64,000 bases of DNA from Haliotis asinina (lineage: Eukaryota > Mollusca > Gastropoda > Lepetellida > Haliotidae): assembly GCF_037392515.1 (NCBI RefSeq), contig NC_090291.1, positions 37,285,001 to 37,349,000 of the forward strand. The letters run 5' to 3'. Made by a program: the position numbers and the translations under genes. The notes under the pieces are model-generated. The model searched no databases, had not been told where the DNA came from, and worked only from the letters and a program-made list of their open reading frames with translations. Below are positions 22,001 to 31,382 of this stretch, piece by piece. The stretch's first letter is position 1. The number at the start of each line of letters is the position of its first letter.

Positions 22001-25000
22001 CATAGGATGGCGACGGAAATAATGTTCTGCTTTTTTCCTTGCCTTCCTAGCTTGTTTGCATTCATCGTTGAACCATGGTTTTCTTATGTGTGGAACTGCA
22101 GAGGACTTTGGTATACACTCATCAGCTATGGAGTTCAATTCATCAGAAAAACATTTAATAGCATCAGGAACGTCAGTAAAACGTTCAGGTTTAAGCTTTT
22201 CAGCACACAGTGTTTCATATAAAGTCCAGTTAGCCTCTTTAAAATTCCGTCTTGATGATGGAGGAACATCGGATGGAGTTACAGCTTTTAATATAGTAGG
22301 AAAATGGTCACTTCCACAGAGGTCATCATGGACTGACCATTCGAATTCATTAAGTAGTTCTGAATTTGTGAGTGACAGGTCAAGAGCAGAATAGGTCCCT
22401 GTCCCAGGGTGTAAATACGTATTGGAGCCATCATTATAAATACATAAATCGTTGTCAGAACAGAAGTCCTCCAACAACTTACCTTTAGCGTTTATATTTA
22501 CACTACCCCAGAGAGGGTTGTGCCCATTTAAATCTCCCATTATAATACAGGGCTTCGGGAGTTGGTCATAGAGAGCTTGCAGATCAGTTTTGGCAAACGT
22601 CGAAGACGGCGAAATATACAGCGAGCATAGCGTAAACGCTACATGTAAAGTAATTCTCACAGCAACAGCCTGCATATTAGTATTAAGTGATACAGGGCTT
22701 TGAATAACGTTTTGTCTGACTAGAACGGATGACCCGCCAGTGGCTCTATCACCCGGAGGTGAAAAAGAATGATATGCATTAAAATGGCGAAGGTCAAATG
22801 CATCTGTTTGTTTTAAATATGTCTCTTGGAGACATAACGCTGAAGGTGTGAAATCTTGGACTAATAGCTGTAATTCATGTAAATTAGTCCTCAAACCTCT
22901 GCAGTTCCATTGTACAATATTGTTGGAATAAACTATCTTTTGGGGGGATTTTTTGGGGATCTACCCCGCACTCTTTTGGAGGGCGACAAGCTATGTGCCC
23001 TAGAATGGACGTTTTCAGAAACGTCCATATCTTCAAGAGACCCATATTTATTAAACAATTGAATTTTATTTTGTGACCCCTTAGGAACTCTGCCACTTTG
23101 TTGCTTTGAAGCATCAGACTTAGGTTTGGGTTTAGTTTTAACAATTTGTTGTCTATCAGCTGTTGAATGAGACTCAGAGCGTGACTGTGAAGATGACTTA
23201 TGATCAGAGGACTTTGATGTAGTAGGAAGTGATTCCTCAGTCTGGGATGATATAGCAGGGTATAAAACCTGTGGGGAGTCGGAAATGACCCAAGTCAAGG
23301 TAGTTTGGCATCCTGTGGATGATTTTGTTATTTTAGAGTTGGATTCAGATGATGATTTTGCTACTGTAGCATAACTTTCTAGAAGGTCAGATCTCTTCAC
23401 CAGTTTCTTTGCCTCAGAAAAAGAGATATTTTGGGTGAACTTTATTTTGTTAATCGCCATTTGCTCTTTCCATATTGGACACTGTTTTGACGAAGATGAA
23501 TGGTCGCCAGAGCAGTTAGTGCATTTTTTAAAGTCACTGTCACAATCTTCTGTTGTGTGTGTCTTCTCACCACAGTGAGCACACACAACAGACAATGTGC
23601 AGGTAGATACACCGTGTCCATATTTCTGACATTTAAAACACCTGAGCGGGTTGGGGATGTAGGTTTCAACTTGGATATTGCAGTAACCCGCCTTTACTGA
23701 TTTGGGAGCATTTGGCAATGAAAAAAAAAACAGATAGGTATTTGTTTGGATTGTTTCATTGTTTTTTCGGGTGGAAAAGCGCTTCACATACAGCACACCT
23801 TGATCCTTCATTTCGCATGCTATATCAAGCTCGGACATGTCAGCAAACAACCGATCACGATCTCTGACGATACCTTTACTTGTGTTCAAGGTCTTGTGAG
23901 CAGAGACCGTGACCGGAATGCCCACAAAAGATTCAATGTTCATCAGATTGGTTGTCTGCTGTTTCTTGCCACACTCTATTAGTAATGCACCCGAACGCAA
24001 GCGTCTAATGTTCTTGACATCCCCAGCAATACCTTGAATGCCCTTAGATACTGCGAAAGGGTTCAACTTCAATGGTGTCTTGTCCGGAGTCTCAATAACG
24101 AGGAAACGTGGCCAATACTCAATCGATAGAGACGGTCTATGAGAAGTATCAACGGGATCAATTTCAAGTGGACGTTTGGTTTTTTTGGGGGGTATTTCAT
24201 AAGCCATGATTGGTGTCATATGATTCATCATCCGAGCTCCCCACCCACCATGGAGTATCACAAGGACAATGCTAAAGCAAGCGGGCCTCCAGCTTGCAGC
24301 ACCAAGGATACCCGGATGATATACTCCAGCAGAAGAATTAAGAGATTAATAATTCTACCAGATTGGCCCATGAGCCACCGCCTTCTGGCATAGGACTCTA
24401 GGCAAATTACAGAACAACATACTTCAAATTCAAAATGTTTTAGATTATATAGTCAAGTCCAAATTTACAACGATTCCAAATGATATATGTGCATTGATAA
24501 ATATAATAATGCCCCATGCACAGGGCTTGGCATGACCAGCCGATTGGTCGAACCGGGCCTATTCGACCACCCGTCTAGGCGAAGTCAGGGCCGAAGTGGT
24601 GTATTGAGCAACAGGAACACGGTTGCAAGCTCCTATTGCTCTCAACCACCAGGATCCCCTCCTCCGCCTACACAGGGCTGCAACCCACGGCAAACGGGTT
24701 GGTGGACCAAATATCCTCCCGGGTCCACTACGGGGATGTCGGCGAGCTCTTGGCGTTACCCAGCACCCACCACGAGGAGGTGGCTCGCCACGGGTGCCTT
24801 ATGCCGCTAGGAGGGGATTATATGAGAACCGAGAAATATGGCTGTATTAGAACAGAGGTTCGTAGGAAGATATGGACCAGGCAATCCAGTGATCATGAGT
24901 ATCGATCTACGCAATTGGGATACGATGATACGTGTCAACCACGTCAGCGAACCTGACCACCCGATCACGTTAGTCGCTTATTACGACAAGTGTCGCTGAA

Positions 25001-27780
25001 GACCAGTTCTTTATGGGTAAGATATACACTTCACAGAGTGACCCCACAACTGTTTCCGGTATTAAACATTATCTATATACATATGTCAAGTAGAGAAGCA
25101 AAAATTCAAAAATAAACCCTGACATATACTGGACAAAAACAGTTAGGGATATATGTAAATTTTGAAATTATGAAATAATGATCTATATATTCATTGACAC
25201 ACTGATGAGATATTAGTCATAAAAATATCAATAACCCTAACACATTTTGTCCAGTTTATACGGGTGAGAGGGTGTGGCTATCACCGTCCTTATTAAGGCG
25301 GCTTGAAACTGAATCGCGTTGACGCAACCTCCCGGAGCGGCACGCCATCTCTTTTACCCCAACTTATCCCAGTCACCTTTGCATGGACTTGTTGTATAAC
25401 CTACCAGAGAGCTGAATCCTATGATAAGCATCATGAAGAAGAACAAGATGGCCCAAAGGGTGGGGACCGGCATCCTTGAAAGGGCCTCGGGGTACGCTAT
25501 GAAGGCCAGGCCAGGTCCTGGAATAGGTTGTCATTAGGGCTTTGAAAACTGTAAAATCATAGAATCTGTCCTTGTTAACTTACACAAATTACTTCCCCTT
25601 GAGAGAAGAACGCCATTATACATGTTGAACTAGGGAGGTACTCCTAATGAACTCAGATGCCGACTGGTGTATTTTGGGTCTAAAATCTTGCAAAGAACAA
25701 AAGCTGTCAAGAATTAGTGAAAAACTATGTATATTTTGTGTCGTTAAAACTTTACAATCTTCCGTGTAAACCATCGCACCATCGTATGTTTTTACAGAAT
25801 ATTTTTACCTCAGGATACCCGAGTATCCTGCCCTGAGTGTAATGAAAGTTCTGTTCTGTTTCTGTTCTGGCAATCTTTTGATGACAATAATCCGTAACAT
25901 TCAAAAAGACCTTACGAACACACGTGCCTCGTGACTACCCACTTGAGTGGCTTACTCTGGTGACTTACCCCCCGTGAAATGGCTTACCTCCTACAGCTAC
26001 CTCTTCGACAGTGACCCCTTTGTCATGCGCCATAAAGCCAAGCACAGCGAACACTACCAAACCGCACAGGAAACTGGTGAAGCAGTCCACACATGGCACC
26101 AGAATGGCGTCCCTAGATACAAATATGACACTAATAGTGAACACTTTGCACTAGTAGGGCGTCCCTTGACACAAATACGACAACGGTAACCGGAAATGGG
26201 CTCACACATTGTACCCATGTTAGGAATCGAACCCGGATCTTCGGTGTGAAGAGCCAACGCTTTAACCAGTAGACTACCCCAAAAACTTGCATTCCAAGAA
26301 AAGAATGTAATAAATATGGCATTCTTGGAATCAGACATGAACATGAGGAGCCAGTATAGCATCCCATTACTTATGTTATTACTTATTACTTTTCGCAAAC
26401 AACGTGTCCTTACCTTAGACAATTGTTCTTGAAGTTATTGAAGCTAGCCATGAGGTTGAGGCCGCCCATGCCGACTCCGAGAGAGAAGAACACCTGTGTT
26501 GCTGCATCGCTCCACACCTGGGAATGTGTATCAGCAAGTATAGAGACAGTCTGGAAGATTTAGCTAACGGGGCGATTTCGGTTGCCACAGCCAGTTTCGA
26601 CATCTATGAGCGTTAAAATAGGTCGGTATCTGGTGAATGACTTGTACCTCGCTCATAAGATTATTACGGGTAATACAAGGCTGTATGCGAGGGAAGTTCT
26701 CATTTATAACTGTCACAGAACAAGAATAAACTCTGGGTTTAGAAACCGCCGTAATCCGATCCTCGTACGTGTAAGAGAAGTAACCTTGCGCCAGGTTACT
26801 GACAACGCCAGAATGGACTCTAAACCAGTGAGAAAAAACAAACAAAACAACAAAACCTTGCTTGTCCTGCCAGAGTACTGCTAATGTGATCTCACACACT
26901 ATAACATTAACTTACGACAAACCTAGTGCTACGATCTTTTGTGGAAGTGGGACCTGTAATTTACGCATAAATATGAAAAAGGAAATTGGTTCTACATTTA
27001 CTAAATGGATGCAATGCGAATATATGGATGCCAAAATATTGTCCGACAAAGAAGCGAATGTTGACTACGTCGTTGGGGCACAGTACTGACCGAGGCGTCT
27101 GCCAGGCGGTGCCACTTGGGGGTGAGGAAATACAGGATTCCGTCCGTGGATCCCGGGAGGAGACAGGCGTTGATGAGGAGGGACAGCAACAACACGTAGG
27201 GGAAGGTGGCGTTGAAGTACGCAACCTGCATAAACAACCGTTAAAGTTGAACTGTGTCTCAATCCGGGCGTCGGTTTGTTTATAGTACTCCAGCGTTAAT
27301 ACAGCCGCATGTGTGTAATCAGTGTAGACTAGGCAGTCCAGTGATTGACATCACGAACATCGATCTACGCAAATGGGATACGATAACATGCGTCAGCCAT
27401 GTCTGTGAGCCTGACTGTGTACTTGGGATGTAAGCGAGACATTTCAAAGGCGAGGTCCGCATATTTATCATGCTTTTCCTGAATCTTGCCAATCACATTG
27501 CTGTCAAAAGGGACAGAAAATTCTATGATATAAATAATTTCATTGGCTTTATCAAAAAGAACAAGATCAGGTTTGTTGGCTGGAATTCGTCTCAGGCTGT
27601 ATATTGGCCTATTCCAGAGAAGTTTATAGCTGGCATTTTCCAGGACGCCCTGGACATGCTCAGGGTCGTGCCATGGATGGACCTCGGAGTCAAAGCCACA
27701 GGCATGGCGGAGACGATAATAAAAGCAGCGAGCCACGCCATCATGTCTTTTAAGATATGCTGTTTGTGCCAAGGAAGGTG

Positions 27781-27825
<45 letters not shown>

Positions 27826-30800
27826 GTAAAATTAAGTGCAACGTTACATGCTACGTAAACATGAGGGCATCATACAAAGAAAATTTTGCTTTGCTAGTAC
27901 TACCGTACCAAAATACGTTACAAAATGGTAGTTATTGTTACCCTGCCTGGTGTTGGCCATGAAGGAGTTAAAAACATGGACCAGTTGGTCCGGAGTCTGT
28001 GTGCTATGACTGAACAGAGTAGCACCGGCACCAGACAGGACGAACATAAGCCGAGACGCGCCTTCTCTCGCAAGTTTATGTACACTTGGGCCCAAACTAG
28101 ACACCATCTGATGTGCGGCCTTATAGCATGAATACTGCTGAGTGCAACGTTAAAGAACATAAGGTTTGTTGGACTCAGTATAGCTGTGTAACGAATAATA
28201 CTGACACAAAGTTTACTTAGGCTGTTTCTCTAGCCTCCTTTTTTTCACATCACATGATGTTTTGTTTGTATTTTCTTTAACCCCGCACTTGGCAATAATC
28301 TAGCTATATGGCCGCACATCAGAAGGTGTCCAATGCACTGTCTACACCACTATGATCTGTAAACCACAAAAAGAAGAGTGTGATTTCTACTTGGTTACCT
28401 TGCCGAGAGACTTGATTCCCCTGAGTAGCACCAGGAACACGACAATGCAGGCAAACAGGCAGCATAGACACACTTTCCAGTTGACAGTCCCCATGTCTTC
28501 CAGGCCTGACGTCATCTCCAGGACGAAATGTCTGCAACAGTGCACGTGTACCACGGGCAGAGAGCGAGGCAGAGAATGCGACCATTAGAGACAGAGAAAA
28601 ATGTGAGCATAATTCATCTTGAAGATTACATTCATCTTGGTGGTGACTGTGTTAACCATAGAAAGTAAACTCACATATATCATAATTATCATTTGCTTAT
28701 TCCAAAAGTAAATATCTAAGGCCTATTTTACAGGTTTGTGTTCATGTTTTATGTGGCCAATCCAGGTCCTTTGCAATTGGGGCAATCGAAATGGCAAAAT
28801 GTGTAGCTTTATCTGTGGATTGTTGTTAAAGAGATACAGACAAACGGACACAACTGTCAGCTAACAATGACATTACATTTTACACGCTGGGACCTGCTAT
28901 CTCTCACCCTAGCCAGCGTTGTTATGCTATTTTATATTCAACAAATAATGTTGCCGCACTCGACAATATGCCAGCAATATGGCGGGTGTCTGTAAATATT
29001 CGAATCTGGACCAGGCAATCCAGTGATCAACATCATGTGCATCGGTCTCCGCATATGGGGATACAATGTGTCAATCAAGTCAGTAAGGCTGACGCGATCC
29101 GGTTAGTCGCCTGCTACCACAAGCTTCAGTTGCTGAAGACCAATTGTAACCCGGATGTTCACCAACATACAGGTGGTTAAGGACCATTTCTGGCCTGGAA
29201 TTCCTTCTGGTTCGGGTTGTACGTACTTGAAGTAGTCTTCAGTTGGGGAGATGGTGTGGTTGTTGTGGCTCATGCCGCTGAGGCTCACGTTTCCCCCGTT
29301 GATGGTGTGATTCTGTGTGGCGATGTTAGCAGAGGCAACTGCGAATATATACCGAATGAGGTATCAAGGTCGTAAAACTTCAAAAGCGGGAAGGTTTCTC
29401 TTTCTTACAGTTCACGACACACAAACATTTATTACGTTTACAAGCAACAATGGCCATGACCACGCCCATCTCCCAGTCGCGTGAAAGAGTATTTCGGGAC
29501 TTGCACCTAAAATTTGGATTACCTCTTGTGCAGCGACCTCAGTTCAGTTTGATGACAGGTATTTCTATAGCGATTACCTCATTTAACCATCCTGTCAAGT
29601 AACGCCAACAGCGATACTGTTGGACATCTTGATGGAGGTGTACACATAGAATTAACGGCACCGTAACCAGGACTTGTCCAGTGATGACCGCGGTTAGGCC
29701 AGTGTGTCTGTTCCTGCAGTGAGACCAGGGTGTAGTGTAGGATTACCTGCTATATCGACACGACAGTTGGGACTACTCCTTTAGTGCCTGCAGTGAGACC
29801 AGGGTGTACTGTAGGATTACCTGCTATATTGACCCGACAGTTGGGACTACTCCAGTAGTGCCCGCAGTGAGACCGGGGTGTACTGTAGGATTACCTGCTA
29901 TATCGATCCGACAGTTGGGACTACTCCAGTAGTGCCTGCAGTGAGACCGGGGTGTACTGTTGGATTACCTGCAATATCGACCCGACAGTTGGGACTACTC
30001 CAGTAGTGCCCGCAGTGAGACCGGGGTGTACTGTAGGATTACCTGCTATATCGGCCCGACAGTTGGGACTACTCCAGTAGTGCCCGAAGTGAGACCGGGG
30101 TGTACTGTAGGATTACCTGATATATCGACCCGACAGTTGGGACTACTCCAGTAGTGACCGCAGTGAGACCAGGGTAGGGGGGACTGCATGGAGGAGAAGA
30201 AGTAGAAGGCGATGTAACCGACGATGACGGTGAAGTAAAGGACAATGAGGGCGCAGACAATCACCATGCTGATTCCAATACCTACAAGACAAATTACAAT
30301 CATACCAGAATTTTTAAGGTCAACGTTCCACAAAACACTTGAAGATAGCAAGAAACAACTTCTATCTACCTTTAAGTAGAGGATTGGCCTTCCAGATGGT
30401 GATAGGGCCTTGTCCTGCGAACTGGCCGAAAGACAGTTCCATGAAGAACAGAGGCATCCCAATGAACATTTGCATCATCCAGTATGGGATGAGGAACGCA
30501 CCTGCAGTGTGGAGAACGCCCATTAATCACATGACAGAACACAAACAGGTTTAACGTCACGGTTAATCAACATTTGTAAAGGTCTGAGTCAGTGATAATA
30601 TTTCTGTGTTTCTGTGAGTAAATGAAACTGTGTGTGTGTCTGTACGTAAGCATGGATGTCAGATGTATGTATGTATGTATGTCTGGATTGCTGGATGTGT
30701 GTCTGTCTGTCAGATTTATGTATGGATGTGAATCGATACGTTAGTGCGTTTATGCGTGCGTGTGTGCGTACATTCATGTTTACTTGAGGTGGCACAGGGA

Positions 30801-30994
30801 GAGAAATGTCTGTATACAATTTTGACGCAGCGGACTGACATGACAGTGAGGTTTATTCGTGTCTATGCCTCACCTCCTCCATTCTTGAATGCCAAGTATG
30901 GAAACCTCCAGACATTACCCAGACCTACTGCATACGCCACACAAGTAAGGATGAACTCCACCTTCGTTCCCCAGTTGCCACGCAACAGCTTCAT
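14903..30994 (-). CDS. SLC6 transporter gene B with long octapeptide-repeat C-terminal tail
   Basis: Paralog of gene A. Exons in gene order: 30874-31001 (ATG at 30992-30994), 30370-30501, 30117-30281, 29227-29338, 28399-28531, 27091-27225, 26414-26517, 25988-26112, 25405-25517, 18146-18286, 17543-17642, 17132-17232, 16459-16620, 14903-16027. All junctions are GT-AG and in phase, giving 922 residues from MKLLRGNW. The N-terminus is very short for the family, so an upstream exon may be missed. Core marks: [11 protein letters not shown] in TM1, PWSHC...SPNC in EL2, [11 protein letters not shown] in TM6 with chloride-site Gln and Ser, [13 protein letters not shown] in TM7. Most exons have the same length as in gene A; the EL2 pair differs (165+112 bp against 204+43). 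The 374-residue last exon starts [14 protein letters not shown], the normal SLC6 tail motif, then becomes repetitive. The 7.1-kb intron 18287-25404 holds a LINE. Confidence 0.9.
15074..15649 (-). repeat. 24 x 24-bp coding minisatellite (octapeptide repeats) in SLC6 gene B tail
   Basis: 576 bp, exactly 24 units of 24 bp with no indel. Encoded units run from SVKGAPQG to IVKEVSET. Lys at position 3 is present in all 24; Gly follows it in the first 19, then Glu, Glu, Asp, Ala, Glu. Three units, CVKGAPVT, are near-identical at DNA level (around 15195-15290), which shows recent expansion, while the outer units have diverged by point changes yet kept register and Lys, which suggests coding constraint. 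The opposite strand is also open here, but that is a by-product of the repeat. Confidence 0.9.
16130..16458 (-). repeat. ~30-bp degenerate tandem array filling the intron next to the TM12 donor, gene B
   Basis: Roughly ten units containing AACGTCATG, GTGTTGCCTAA and GTTAGT. The array reaches the donor of exon 16459-16620, whose intron start (sense GTGAGCAACAGATTATGACGT) fits the unit. It takes up most of the 431-bp intron 16028-16458. It contains about ten ACGTCA half-sites and one full TGACGTCA near 16315. Confidence 0.75.
16943..16978 (+). repeat. (GTGA)n microsatellite
   Basis: About eight GTGA/GTGAGC units; same motif as the SINE and LINE tails but without a recognisable element body. 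Confidence 0.8.
18342..18391. repeat. partial copy of the palindromic element (gene B intron)
   Basis: A complete left arm up to CTTCCTAC, then GTAACCTCTG from the far part of the right arm: an internal deletion of the hairpin tip side. Confidence 0.85.
18693..18704. repeat. LINE target-site duplication, left copy
   Basis: TTATGCCGCTAG, directly beside the (GTGA)n end of the LINE; identical to 24799-24810. Confidence 0.85.
19247..22960 (-). CDS. LINE ORF2: AP-endonuclease, reverse transcriptase, RNase H
   Basis: About 1.2 thousand codons. Endonuclease domain at the N-terminus: [34 protein letters not shown]. Reverse transcriptase: [35 protein letters not shown] and the catalytic FVDD. RNase [37 protein letters not shown]. 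Near the end a cysteine-histidine motif, [17 protein letters not shown]. The frame opens at 22960 just after a stop, but no ATG precedes the conserved QWNCRG start; expression probably depends on ORF1 (frameshift or reinitiation). All catalytic motifs are present, so the protein could be active. Confidence 0.92.
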   Translation of the reverse strand: MPKKSPQKIVYSNNIVQWNCRGLRTNLHELQLLVQDFTPSALCLQETYLKQTDAFDLRHFNAYHSFSPPGDRATGGSSVLVRQNVIQSPVSLNTNMQAVAVRITLHVAFTLCSLYISPSSTFAKTDLQALYDQLPKPCIIMGDLNGHNPLWGSVNINAKGKLLEDFCSDNDLCIYNDGSNTYLHPGTGTYSALDLSLTNSELLNEFEWSVHDDLCGSDHFPTILKAVTPSDVPPSSRRNFKEANWTLYETLCAEKLKPERFTDVPDAIKCFSDELNSIADECIPKSSAVPHIRKPWFNDECKQARKARKKAEHYFRRHPMVHNLNKFKILNAKARRTFKQNKRQSWQNYVSKINSRTPMSKVWNMVQKSKGKGTKSTVNHLKHGDQVLTDKSDIANKLGETLAKHSSSSNYLPKFQQYQKQQEKKTINFNSDNGEDYNETFSIHELHTALDQAHDTATGADNIHYQLLKHLPESCLETLLNIFDDIWTSGNFPSSWRDAIVVPIPKPGRDHTDPSNYRPISLTSCVCKTMERMINNRLVWYLETNNLITDIQCGFRKNRSTVDHLVRLESFVKNALINNQHAVSIFFDLEKAYDTTWKYGILRDLHDFGLRGRLPQFIANFLNNRQFQVRVGSTLSDHYNQDQGVPQGSILSVTLFSIKINSLSKVLNDSIDGSLFVDDFNISCRGKNMHTIERQLQLCLNKINKWCLENGFKFSKSKTNCIHFCRRYKPHKDPELSLDGTPIKVVKEAKFLGLIFDSHLTFLPHIKSLKTKCLKALDLLKVVSNSKWGGDQATLLHLYRSLVRSKLDYGSIVYGGACKSNLKLLDPVHHQGLRLCLGSFRTSPIDSLYVEADEPSLEQRRIKLALQYITKLYSNHSNPAYNCVFNPLYEDLYNKKSSLVPPLGHRITPFLSAAGIQLENIAPSRLLSSTPWQLVRPQVDLTLTTFKKSETNELQYKQKYNQLKHKYSNYKSLFTDGSKDGGAVACATVIGSRTISSRLPVSSSIFTAEANAILTALKYIQRHPKRKQYIIYSDSLSCLQAIKNLSCKHPLLIDIIELYNNLATGQYDIVFCWLPSHVGISGNTMADLAAKAALNKSVTPLLIPYSDYKATIRSYIRDLMQKKWDTQVGINKLHEIKPYIGYTHLGCQSRFEEVILRRCRVGHTRYTHAYLLKGEDPRFCIPCDERVTVKHILLDCVEFSITRDKYFTVKTMKDLFTNVNSHFIIGFLKEIDFLGEF
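22933..24231 (-). CDS. LINE ORF1: nucleic-acid binding protein with CCHC zinc knuckles
   Basis: About 432 codons from the first ATG (24231). The middle carries [14 protein letters not shown] and [14 protein letters not shown], both C-X2-C-X4-H-X4-C, then a third knuckle starting CTNCSGDH. The C-terminal third is Ser/Lys rich. ORF1 proteins of this kind coat the RNA and aid reverse transcription. The ORF ends SPKNPPKR with TAG at 22933-22935, overlapping the ORF2 frame by 27 bp. Confidence 0.88.
   Translation of the reverse strand: MMNHMTPIMAYEIPPKKTKRPLEIDPVDTSHRPSLSIEYWPRFLVIETPDKTPLKLNPFAVSKGIQGIAGDVKNIRRLRSGALLIECGKKQQTTNLMNIESFVGIPVTVSAHKTLNTSKGIVRDRDRLFADMSELDIACEMKDQGVLYVKRFSTRKNNETIQTNTYLFFFSLPNAPKSVKAGYCNIQVETYIPNPLRCFKCQKYGHGVSTCTLSVVCAHCGEKTHTTEDCDSDFKKCTNCSGDHSSSSKQCPIWKEQMAINKIKFTQNISFSEAKKLVKRSDLLESYATVAKSSSESNSKITKSSTGCQTTLTWVISDSPQVLYPAISSQTEESLPTTSKSSDHKSSSQSRSESHSTADRQQIVKTKPKPKSDASKQQSGRVPKGSQNKIQLFNKYGSLEDMDVSENVHSRAHSLSPSKRVRGRSPKNPPKR
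24799..24810. repeat. LINE target-site duplication, right copy
   Basis: TTATGCCGCTAG beside the 5' end of the LINE; identical to 18693-18704. The pair fixes the element's boundaries. Confidence 0.85.
24871..25005 (-). mobile_element. SINE-A fragment
   Basis: GACCAGGCAATCCAGTGATC through CACGTTAGTCGCTTATTACG. Lacks the 3' tail. Lies just beyond the LINE's right flank. Confidence 0.75.
25125..25260. mobile_element. Tc1/mariner-like MITE (gene B intron)
   Basis: Inverted ends: TATACTGGACAAAAACAGTT then AGGG at the left, CCCTAACACATTTTGTCCAG then TTTATA at the right, pairing over about 25 bp with a TA at each border. About 135 bp, AT-rich, non-coding. Confidence 0.75.
26195..26285 (-). mobile_element. 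tRNA-derived SINE head fragment, gene B intron
   Basis: On the minus strand GGGGTAGTCTACTGGTTAAA and GGGTTCGATTCCTAACATGG, i.e. recognisable A and B boxes; no tail seen. Confidence 0.7.
27312..27415 (-). mobile_element. SINE-A fragment joined to LINE endonuclease fragment
   Basis: GCAGTCCAGTGATTGACATC, CGATCTACGCAAATGGGATA and GTCAGCCATGTCTGTGAGCC; continues directly into the R2-like coding fragment at about 27420. Confidence 0.65.
27425..27772 (-). mobile_element. fragment of a second LINE type: C-terminal restriction-like endonuclease (R2/NeSL-like)
   Basis: Open reading of about 115 codons containing [20 protein letters not shown] and [10 protein letters not shown], followed by [12 protein letters not shown]. 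This is the pattern of the PD-(D/E)xK domain at the C-terminus of R2-like LINEs, where a P-D and a D/E lie on neighbouring strands. The reverse transcriptase is absent. Its left end runs into a SINE-A sequence and its right end abuts a (TTA)n tract. It is only a fragment in the gene B intron 27226-28398. Confidence 0.6.
27783..27826 (+). repeat. (TTA)n microsatellite
   Basis: About 14 units beside the R2-like LINE fragment. Confidence 0.95.
28940..29160 (-). mobile_element. SINE-A copy
   Basis: GTTGCCGCACTCGACAATAT, GGACCAGGCAATCCAGTGAT and GATCCGGTTAGTCGCCTGCT, ending TTGCTGAAGACCAATTGTAA. Confidence 0.8.
29650..30170 (-). repeat. 74-bp tandem array copying the EL2 exon end and its splice donor, gene B
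   Basis: Seven landmarks GAGACC lie at 29721, 29795, 29869, 29943, 30017, 30091 and 30165, exactly 74 bp apart, with a partial unit to the left. In sense each unit contains the exon end encoding C-G-x-Y-W-S-S-P-N-C and then CAG/GTAATCC. Potential donors lie at 30117 (in-phase, used in the model), 30043, 29969, 29895, 29821 and 29747. Confidence 0.95.
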
Positions 30995-31039
30995 GACGGA
31001 CCTGTGTACAGATAGAATACTCTACACCTCTCAGTGACC

Positions 31040-31280
31040 GAGTTTTGTTTTACGCCGCACTCAGCAATATTCCAGCTATATGGCGGCGGTCTATAAATAA
31101 TCGAGTCTGGACCAGACAATCCAGTGATCAATGGCATTAGCATCGATCTGCGCAATTATGAACCGATGACAAGTGTCAAGCAAGTCAGCAAGCGTGACCA
31201 CTCGATCCTCTTACGACAAGCATAGTAGCCTTTTATGGCGAGCATGGGTTGCTGAGGGCCTATTATACCTCAGAATCTTC
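31040..31280 (-). mobile_element. SINE-A copy, long
   Basis: TTTACGCCGCACTCAGCAAT, GGCGGCGGTCTATAAATAAT, CAATGGCATTAGCATCGATC, then TTATGGCGAGCATGGGTTGC. It extends further at the 5' (head) side than the 12720 copy. Sits about 40 bp before the first recognised exon of gene B. Confidence 0.85.
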
Positions 31281-31382
31281 AGTGGTTCCACTACATCTCT
31301 ATAGATATCTGTGAAGATCCGGGCTAGAACTGGCCCACAGTACCCAAAGCTTGTGGTGGACGGCGACTAACGGGGTTGTGTG

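Larger units (their letters stand above)
18705..24798 (-). mobile_element. full-length non-LTR retrotransposon (LINE, I/Nimb-like) with intact ORF1 and ORF2
   Basis: About 6.1 kb in the gene B intron between the TM7 and TM8 exons, in the same orientation as the gene. In sense: 5'UTR (24798-24232), ORF1 with zinc knuckles, ORF2 with endonuclease, reverse transcriptase and RNase H, 3'UTR (19246-18705) ending in an (ACTC)n tail. It is flanked by a 12-bp direct repeat TTATGCCGCTAG at 18693-18704 and 24799-24810. No stop or frameshift is seen in either ORF, so the insertion looks young. RNase H plus CCHC-type ORF1 points to the I superfamily; clade is inference. Confidence 0.9.

Noticed and set aside
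27470-27829. 119-codon plus-strand frame
   Set aside because: Antisense of the R2-like LINE fragment, ending in the (TTA)n run.
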